From Amborella trichopoda (lineage: Eukaryota > Streptophyta > Magnoliopsida > Amborellales > Amborellaceae): a stretch of 64,000 nt of DNA. Shown one piece after another: positions 56,904 to 64,000 of this stretch. The position numbers and the translations under genes were made by a program. The stretch is from NCBI RefSeq assembly GCF_000471905.2, contig NW_006498608.1:2725491-2789490 (forward strand), read 5' to 3'. The first letter of the stretch is position 1. Each line of letters starts with the position of its first letter. The notes beneath the pieces were generated by a model. It saw nothing but the letters and a program-made list of their open reading frames with translations, did not search any database and had not been told where the DNA came from.

Positions 56904-57358
56904 AGTGTTATAAAAATCGAACCGGTCATAAAAACTGTCGGTAAAAGGGCCTAATTGCACAGTTCCCGGCCGGTACAAAAAGTGTTAAAAAATTTTAAAA
57001 TATAAAACATATGAAAAATATATTTAAAGCTTGATTAAAAATTCATCCAAATGAAGTTGAAAAGTAGTGAAAAAATTGATTTGTGCTCCATGGGTATTTT
57101 AAAAAAAATTGAAAAATAGAAAAAAATGTAAAAATGAGTATTAATGGCCAAAACACTTTCTAATATTTGTCAAAATGATAAAACTATTTAAAACCACATT
57201 ACAAACAAATCCTTTATTTTTTGAAATGTTATATATATATACATATATAGTTGATTTTGTTTAAATACCCAGCCATACTACCAAAACTGTATCGGCCAGT
57301 ACCTAGTTCCCAGTTTGACCAACGGTTCCGAGTTGGACCAATTGAGTTTGTGAACACT
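56904..57358. mobile_element. hAT-like element, AGTGTT...AACACT
   Basis: The left end AGTGTTATAAAAATCGAACC and the right end GGACCAATTGAGTTTGTGAA then CACT mirror each other. GC-rich blocks (GGCCGGTAC and TATCGGCCAGTAC) sit inside each end and the centre is AT-rich. Flanks TCTTAGAT and CCTTGGAC are similar, so a decayed 8-bp duplication is likely. Confidence 0.7.
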
Positions 57359-58166
57359 GCCTTGGACTATGGGAAACTTCATAAGAGAGGGAGAGAGCCC
57401 AATAAAATGCTTATTTCAATCTATCTTCAGTTTTTTATTTTTTTAATGAAGAGAATAGGGTAAGTATGGTTTTTGTTTTCTACCAAACAGGTGGGGCTTG
57501 GGAGCTGTCACCGCTCTAGAAGTGGAAAAGGGTAATAAGTAGGAATAAGATTGATTAGAATATTCCAAGATGCAATGACAAACTACATATAAGGAGGGGC
57601 CCCAGTGGTCCTTTGGTCCACCATAACTCTCTTTTGCTTGCCACCAATGAACCATATTAGTACCGGCTTGCCTTTAATTACTTATATATTATGGGGTGAT
57701 CATCTGTCTTGAATAAAGTTTTTGTGATTTGTTTGGAGGCAAAAAGTTTGTCTTTTCTATGTCTTACCCATACCCTTCAGTCAACAAGAGGAGTGATGAG
57801 CACTTTTGAATTATAAGAGGGACACGTTTTTATGAGTCCCCATTGAGTGCTTTCCTAATTTTTGAAATGGACTTTGGCCCCAATTTTTAAGGAATACATA
57901 ATCCCTAACATTGAGATTATTAATATGTAACAAAAAAAAATTTTAACAATTAAAATTGATAATTTTATTTAAAAACTATTTATATCATTAGTTTTTTTTT
58001 GTAGGGGCCGCCATTTTCATCTATCCTTGGGATGGATGGTTTATATCCTTGGGATGGATGGTTTATGCCTCAGGGGACTCAAATGTAAGAATGCGTCCCT
58101 CGACACATGTAAGACTTTTCCTAACATGGGATGAAATACCGCTAAAGGGTCAAGGGTACACTAAAT
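57359..58166. other. Intergenic with a family-C core
   Basis: The stretch 57880-57990 (ATAATCCCTAACATTGAGAT, AACTATTTATATCATTAG) resembles the core of MITE family C. TATCCTTGGGATGGATGGTT is duplicated in tandem at about 58022-58065. No gene was seen. Confidence 0.5.
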
Positions 58167-58510
58167 GGAAAAGTTTATATACGGCATTAAACTTACACTA
58201 CAAATGTAAGATGTATTTTGAAAATCCAACCAAAGAGGTTGTTCCAATGTTGGAAAACCCTGCAGCTCATTACCTCAACTTGGAGATGTATAGATATGAA
58301 AAAATAGGGATATCAAGATCTAGAAGTATTGCATCGTTTACATATTATTTGTACCGTCAATTTTCATGATTTTAAGTATTTATAGATATGTAAGATTTTA
58401 TTTTTTTAGAGCTTTGAATTTTATAATTGGGGAATATATTTAGAACCGAATCTTCTAGTACAATTTGAAAGTGTCTTTGATTGTTTAAAGTTGAGGCCTT
58501 TTGAAAAAGG
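58167..58510 (-). mobile_element. Foldback MITE family A, copy 11 (inverted)
   Basis: It starts GGAAAAGTTTATATACGGCA and ends TTTGATTGTTTAAAGTTGAGG then CCTTTT. The interior has GTACCGTCAATTTTCATG. Confidence 0.75.
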
Positions 58511-59424
58511 AGTTGGGGTTGTGGTGGTAGCACCCCACACCCTAGTCACCATGTTACGGTTTCTTTTTTCATTGACACCACCCAATTAATTCTTCCGAAA
58601 AACTAACTCTTAAACCATTTGAAAAAAATAAGTAAGGGCATGTCTTCTCTCCCCCTCCCACTCCCCCTCCCCTAAAAAAACACAAAAAAGGTTGACACCT
58701 TTTATAAATTTACTGTACCCATGCTTAATAGCTCTCATGTTCATATGACCATGGTAAATGTATTATCGTGAGGGATCTTCCATCAATAGTTTACACGTTG
58801 ATGGAGAGTGGGTCCCACTAAACATATCATTTCCTTAGTGGCATCCCTTCATCACCGTCCAACTCATTTTTTGGACGGTGATGACCCTATGACCATAATG
58901 ATATTATGGTTACATGGATCACGGTATAGTTAATCCCTCTCTAAATCAGTTTTTTTTATTTTTCCATTATTTGGTTCCATAAGACGCAATCGGGATCCAT
59001 TGAGGATTCCTTTACAATACATAAAGTCCAGTGAAGCACTGTTTAATCCCCCTTTGAATTGTTTTTTTTTTTTGACATAAGAATTGGTACTGTCAACTGC
59101 AGACCAGTCAAGCCCAAGCCCGATTCCTGTCTTATTGTCTTAACTGCACATCAGAGATGCCATTCAGAAGCATTGATTTGACTTCTAGGATGGCCTCGAC
59201 TGGAACTTGAATGGCTTTTCAGAAGGTTTGACCTAGAGAGACTGGTTGTAGAGATGTCTATACGAAATTTAGCAAAATAGAAGATGATGAAGCTCTCCTT
59301 ACCATCAACAGGGAAGAGGATGAGTGATATGAATGTGAGGAAACCATCTCACTCTAATATTTAGGGCTTGTACACACCTTTTAAAAATTATTCCTGACTT
59401 TGACCTGGATTGTTAACTTGGATT
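58511..59424. other. Intergenic with a perfect hairpin
   Basis: CATCACCGTCC (58850-58860) pairs perfectly with GGACGGTGATG (58873-58883) around a 12-base loop. GACCATRRTAAATGTATTAT/ATAATGATATTATGGT words flank it, suggesting a larger eroded foldback at about 58740-58925. Confidence 0.55.
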
Positions 59425-59629
59425 ATAGACACGAGGGTGTGTTTCTAGTAGGAGGGCACACCCATATGGATTACACTCCCTTCATGACTTTCGGTTCTTT
59501 ATGAGAAGGAGGTGGGGAGATGTTGCACATCTTCGTGGGAGGGTAAATCTCATGAACTTACGTGAGTCATGAAAGGAATGTGATCCAAATGGTTATGCCC
59601 TCCTATTAGGGACGCTCCCTCATGTCTAC
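59425..59629. mobile_element. Short foldback MITE with ~70-bp arms
   Basis: The left arm TAGACACGAGGG, GTAGGAGGGCACACCCATAT, TTCATGACT is mirrored by AGTCATGAA, ATGGTTATGCCCTCCTATTA, CCCTCATGTCTA. Only about 65 bp lie between the arms. Confidence 0.85.
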
Positions 59630-59859
59630 ATGAATGATACATGTTAGCTAATAAAGTGGTAGATAAGTATTCTCCATCCATGAAATGGGCATGCATGAAA
59701 CGGATAGGCATTGGCTAAATAAGTGATAATCAATCTTTGATTAATTTAAAAGTGGGCATGATACACAAGTATATACTAAAGAAAACAAGTAAAAACCAAA
59801 GAATTATGAACTCCAAAAAAAGAGTGAGATTTATATATTGTAGACACTTTAAACGAAGA

Positions 59860-60135
59860 ATATGCACATTTAAACTTTGTTGAAAGATGTAGTTTTAGTG
59901 TCGGAAACTTTACAATGATATTTGAAAATCTATTTCAACACTAATTTTAAATTTAAAGTTAGAAAAAATGATAAGGATCAAGCAGATCTATAAACACTTG
60001 AAAATCTTAAAAATTGACGGTTTATATAATGTGTTACAAGATGTATTCTTTTAAAGGTTTAAAATCTTTTTTTTTTCATTTTCATATACCTCAAGGTCAA
60101 AATAATCAATTGGAAGGTTTTCCAATAGAAGCAAA
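59860..60135 (+). mobile_element. Foldback MITE family A, copy 12 (ends eroded)
   Basis: GGATCAAGCAGATCTATAAA, AAAATTGACGGTTTATATAA, GTTACAAGATGTATTC and ATACCTCAAGGTCAAAATAA are family-A interior blocks. Confidence 0.7.
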
Positions 60136-60377
60136 CTTTTCTGACCGGTTCTTAAGTTGCATGTTACTTGTACATCATAAAATCGACACCTCATATAAAT
60201 ACTTTCCTCCAAACAAATCACGAAAGTACTTAAATTATTTTTTAAGACATCTAAAAATACATCCAATAATCTCCGCTCTTCATCTGGAGGAATGGGCCGT
60301 GATTCCCATTAAAGTATGCTATACTTTGTTGGTTAGTCAAATACAAAAGACCCCCGAGATCTATTCGCTACATCAAG

Positions 60378-60763
60378 AAAGAAAGGAAAGCTTTCTATGG
60401 GACGCCGACAGCGTATAATCGTTCGATTTGAATTGACGGCTACAATTGTTCATGTCACAATATCACACCAAACACTGTTTTATTTTTTATTTTTTTCACA
60501 AAACTCTTTAGATGAAAATTTGGGCATCCCATCATAAAATTAAGACGAACTTGAAAAAAAAAAAACAATATTTTCTATTAAAATAAATGTCCAAAATGCC
60601 CCTATAATTCTCAAGAGTATTTTGGTAATTATTACTATTAACTTTTTTTATTAGGCACGACTCGGTCAGGTCTATGTATATCCTAAATTTTGTTTCAAAA
60701 TAATTTATGAAATAAAAATAAAAAATAAAAAACTCTGAACCTTGACCTGACAATTAAGAACCC
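60378..60763. mobile_element. Foldback MITE family B, copy 4 (diverged)
   Basis: It holds the order of family-B blocks: CATGTCACAATATCACACC, the ACAAAACTCTTTAGATG block, AATGTCCAAAATGCCCCTAT, GTATTTTGGTAATTATTA and TTAGGCACGACTCGG. The terminal arms are poorly kept. Confidence 0.55.
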
Positions 60764-60853
60764 GCTTATGATATTGTAATCCAAGCCATCTCAATCATCT
60801 ACTCAGATGCTTATGATATTGTAATCCAAGCTATCTCAATCATCTACTCATAT
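60764..60853 (+). repeat. 45-bp tandem duplication
   Basis: GCTTATGATATTGTAATCCA starts the units at 60764 and 60809. They differ at one or two bases. Confidence 0.95.
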
Positions 60854-61879
60854 CTGACCGCTGCGATCAAAGATCAAATATATTAAATATGTGGGTGGGG
60901 TTACATAAACAACTCTCCTAGAAAGGACAAAGTTACAATAAATAAAAGAAAATTTATCCAACTACTCTTGACGGATTGACTACTTAATACTTTACCCATT
61001 TTTTTTAAAAAAATACCCATAGAAAAACATATGATCAGGAATAATTCCAAATTGGTAAATTGTCAAATAATTTATGTCTCAAAGGTATAATGATAAATTT
61101 CCCATAAATAAACAAATAAAATAAAAAGGAAAAAAACTATGGACTCATCCGATGCTTCTGCTTTTGACACGTAGTACAAGTAAAACTAAAACCATTCATT
61201 ACTTTCCATAATAAATGAAAAACTAAAGTAAAAGAGAGTCTTGGAATCCTACAAAAGAGGGTCAACCCTAATCCATGGTCCTTTTCTTTCACCCTCCTTA
61301 GTTTCTACCTTCCTTTCCAAGATTTCTTAGATTCTCCCACCGTTAAATTTCTCCCAATCCATCATTATTTATTGTCTAATAGTAGTCCCTATGTTTACAA
61401 TTCATGCTTCACTATTGTAGTCCTTTGTTGACCATGCACTCTTTGCTACTAGAAATATGAAAATTTCCTTTCACATGCTGATATTTTTATAAGAATGATT
61501 CACACTCAGTAGTCCTTACATTGACAATATATCATTGAAAAACTATCACTTAAATCCTCAAATTATAAACAAATGATCCCCGTTGCCACTTAATTACCAA
61601 TGCAATGTTTGTATTTTTAAGTATTATTATACTAGTTTCCTCTAAATGTCCTAATTTTTTTTCAAAGTTAATATATAAGGTGAGAAGTTCGAACAATTAG
61701 AGGCATTTTGATAATTTATCCCCATAAGGCGCTGGGCCAAATAACAATTTTACTCCTGGTTGTCTAGCATAAGTAGCATGGAACTGCCCAATGATGCTTA
61801 TTTCTTATTGAAAAGAGCTAGCAACATAAAACTGCTTTTTTTCAACCCTAAACAACTAGGGGCATAATCACCTTTTAAC
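60854..61879. other. Intergenic, nothing recognised
   Basis: AT-rich, with no supported gene or repeat. Confidence 0.4.
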
Positions 61880-62187
61880 TCGATCCCTTGAAGTGGTCCC
61901 ATTGGTTCAAGACCCAGATGGTTGGGGCGGACCATCCAACCCACAAATCCATGTCAATTCACCGAATCGCCAATTCGGATTGGTTCGGATCAGTCCACAT
62001 CAGCAATCCAAAAAAGCATAAAAAAAATAAAAAATTAAAGTTTAAAAAATGATTTATGGGTTGAGGATCTAGAAGGGACCTAAAAATATATTAGATAATC
62101 TTTAAAAAAATGAAAAAAGGATTTTGAATTTTTTTTTTTTAGTCCTAGCTAATTCCCAGTCCATATCATTGGATTTTAAAATACTTG
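61880..62187. mobile_element. Candidate hAT-type MITE
   Basis: The GC-richer left part (GGTTCAAGACCCAG, CGAATCGCCAATTCGGATTG, GGTTCGGATCAGTCCAC) and the right end CATTGGATTTTAAAATACTT recall the TTTGAAATACT family at 40911-41250. Confidence 0.4.
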
Positions 62188-62599
62188 AAGTCTAAATATT
62201 AAAAAACGACCTTTGTTGTTTGGGTTCTGACCATGAACAAGGACTACTTGGGAATTAGGAATTTTTATTTTCTTTGAAAGGAGGAGGTTCCTAGGTCAAC
62301 CGAATATAGTGGTTAACTGTGATCCTTTGACTACTTTAAATTTCGCCAGATGATCTAAGTTATATTTTTCCTTCATTCTTTATTGTTCTAGATCTTAAAT
62401 TTTCCACAGGACTACTAATAAAAGTATCAAGGTTTTCTTTCACTAGATGATATTTTTATCACAACAATTCAAACATCGTACTGCACAGTTGTAACCTTAA
62501 ATCTATGAATATCAATAGTCAATATGAAACCATGAAGTTTGACAAGAAGCTCAAAACCTAGTGGCTACAAATCCCAAAGACATTTCTTTAGTAAATATT

Positions 62600-62800
62600 T
62601 CTAATAAGAACCCTTTTTAAAATAAAATTTTTCAAGAAAAATCTTTATTAAAATAAAATATTTTTTTTTAAAAAAACCCCTATTAAAATAAAAATTTTTT
62701 TTTCAAAAAAAGATCCTATTAAATAAACTATTTTTTTCAAGAAAAACCCCTATTTAAGTATTTTTTTTAGAAAAAAACCCTTATTAAAATCTTATTAGTT
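62600..62800 (+). repeat. 31-38-bp degenerate minisatellite, about six units
   Basis: Units of the form CCCTATTAAAATAAAATTTT plus TTTCAAGAAAAA begin near 62610, 62642, 62680, 62714, 62748 and 62779. Confidence 0.85.
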
Positions 62801-62820
62801 GACTTATTATCCAACCATGC

Positions 62821-62880
62821 ATGAGGAAATATAGGCAACACAACATGAGGAAATATGGGCAACACAACATGAGGAAAATC
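62821..62880 (+). repeat. 24-bp tandem repeat
   Basis: ATGAGGAAATATRGGCAACA starts at 62821 and 62845, and a third unit begins at 62869. Confidence 0.92.
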
Positions 62881-63135
62881 ATAGGTTTATGGGGTCATAA
62901 TGAGGGTCCTCAGGGACAAGGCCTCGATTGCGTGTGATTTGGTTATTCTTTTTGAATTTTTGGACGTTGGATCACTCGTTTTGTAAGTTTTTACTATTAT
63001 TCTAATGAAAAGAAATACATGCTTTCGAGTCAAAACTGAAGTATTCTATTTGAATATTTTCCTTTTTTTTTTTTTTTCACATGAGATGCCTCCATCTATT
63101 TCTGAAGATGATACGATGCTTTTTTTTCCCCAAGG

Positions 63136-63460
63136 GTACCGTTTGTATAGAGTTGAGGCTCCAAACAATCAAAGTAAGGCGCACCTTCAAATAGTATGAA
63201 AAAATGTGGTTTCAGAAAATTTTTGTGATGGCCTTAAATTATATTTCCATCTTTAATTATAAAATTTAAATCTAAAAAAATAATGTAGATCGAGCATATC
63301 TATAAAAACTTTAAAAATCTTGAAAATTGACGGTCCAAAAATACATTACAATATGTACTATTTCCAAAACAAACCTTTTCTAATAAAATTTTTGAGGTGG
63401 GCTCTAGTTTGATTGTTTAGAGCCTCGGATCTATATAAACTTTTTACCGTTTTCCAATTT
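63136..63460 (+). mobile_element. Foldback MITE family A, copy 13
   Basis: The left end GTTTGTATAGAGTTGAGGCT then AAACAATCAAAGTAAGGCGC, and the right end TTTGATTGTTTAGAGCCTCG then ATCTATATAAAC. The centre is partly deleted relative to copy 2. Confidence 0.88.
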
Positions 63461-63632
63461 GCATTTCATTATTGTGTAGACATGTTTGATTGTTTAGAGC
63501 CTCGGCTCTATATAAACTTTTAACGTTTTCCAATTTGCATTTCATTATTGTGTAGACATGTTTGATTGTTTAGAGCCTCGGCTTTATGTAAACCTTTTCC
63601 TTTTTTCAATTTGCATTTAATTATTGTTTAGA
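63408..63632 (+). repeat. Three tandem copies of a MITE end plus its flank (76-77 bp)
   Basis: TTTGATTGTTTAGAGCCTCG occurs at 63408, 63485 and 63561, each followed by TATAAAC-like sequence, TTTCCAATTTGCATTTCATT and AGACAT. The first is the right end of MITE copy 13. Confidence 0.95.
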
Positions 63633-64000
63633 CATTACGTGAAGCTCCAAAATTAGGAGCTCCGGTATTTATACTCTCTCTCTTCATTTAGTGGCGGTTT
63701 GAGAACATGAAAATCTATTACATGAAAATAGATTACATGGAAATATGACATTTCTCATTGTTTATATACACTTTAATGATAAAGAAATGGAAAAAATTAC
63801 CTAAGATTTTCCAAAAAAATCAGTAAATTTATTACGCGATTGACAGGTAATTGGGAAAATTTTTCGAGCCGTCTACCCCAAAATCCCTGATTTAGCTATT
63901 TTTTATTTCCAGATATCTAATATTTATTTTTTGGGTTTTGCAACCGTACCTATTATTACAAAAAAAAATAAAGCGATATGCGCAAGATCAGTTTGTTTAA
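63633..64000. other. Intergenic, nothing recognised
   Basis: GAAAATAGATTACATG-like words are repeated near 63705-63740. No gene was seen. Confidence 0.4.

Noticed and set aside
60014-60418. 134-codon open frame
   Set aside because: The first third is family-A MITE sequence and the rest has no recognisable domain.
62600-62880. CRISPR-like regular repeats
   Set aside because: The repeats are contiguous, degenerate and AT-rich without unique spacers, in a plant nuclear context. These are minisatellites.

Overview
This is nuclear DNA of a flowering plant. It is AT-rich, has GT-AG introns with pyrimidine-rich acceptors, and codes for two proteins of plant-typical type: a Golgi-type nucleotide-sugar transporter and a cellulose-synthase-like C (CSLC) glucan synthase. 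The introns are long (up to about 5.9 kb), and the intergenic DNA is full of foldback MITEs, decayed RTE-clade LINEs, hAT relics and LTR fossils. That points to a large, repeat-rich angiosperm genome. A magnoliid or other woody early-diverging lineage is possible, but the sequence does not settle this. One 20-base run of N (24967-24986) marks an assembly gap.

Layout. 1-5.5 kb: a Ty1/copia reverse-transcriptase fossil, a small foldback, and a probable solo LTR of about 4 kb that carries an internal array of eight 194-bp repeats. 5.6-22.1 kb: gene 1, plus strand, a UDP-GlcNAc-transporter-like (UGNT1-like) gene. It has a non-coding first exon and seven coding exons, giving 322 aa. Its introns hold an RTE LINE 3' half, a 1.2-kb TIR element built of GATTCC-type subrepeats, a trinucleotide-repeat cluster and a hAT-like relic. 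22.1-48.8 kb: intergenic. The main items are a 2.8-kb giant foldback element with arms near 0.9 kb, a dead hAT (DUF659-type) transposase on the minus strand, short LTR-flanked remains at 38.7-40.2 kb, and many foldback MITEs of at least three families. 48.8-53.5 kb: gene 2, plus strand, a CSLC xyloglucan backbone synthase. It has five coding exons (690 aa), all in frame with all catalytic motifs present. 53.5-64 kb: intergenic, with more MITEs, a clean hAT MITE with an 8-bp target duplication, and a MITE end amplified three times in tandem.

Both genes look intact and both belong to Golgi glycan synthesis, one supplying a nucleotide sugar and one polymerising the xyloglucan backbone. They lie about 28 kb apart with independent promoters and their substrates differ, so I infer no functional cluster. 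I found no tRNA, rRNA or CRISPR array. No undescribed protein system stands out. The novelty here lies in repeat architecture: the giant hairpin, the 13-copy foldback family, the 194-bp array inside an LTR, and the newborn tandem arrays.
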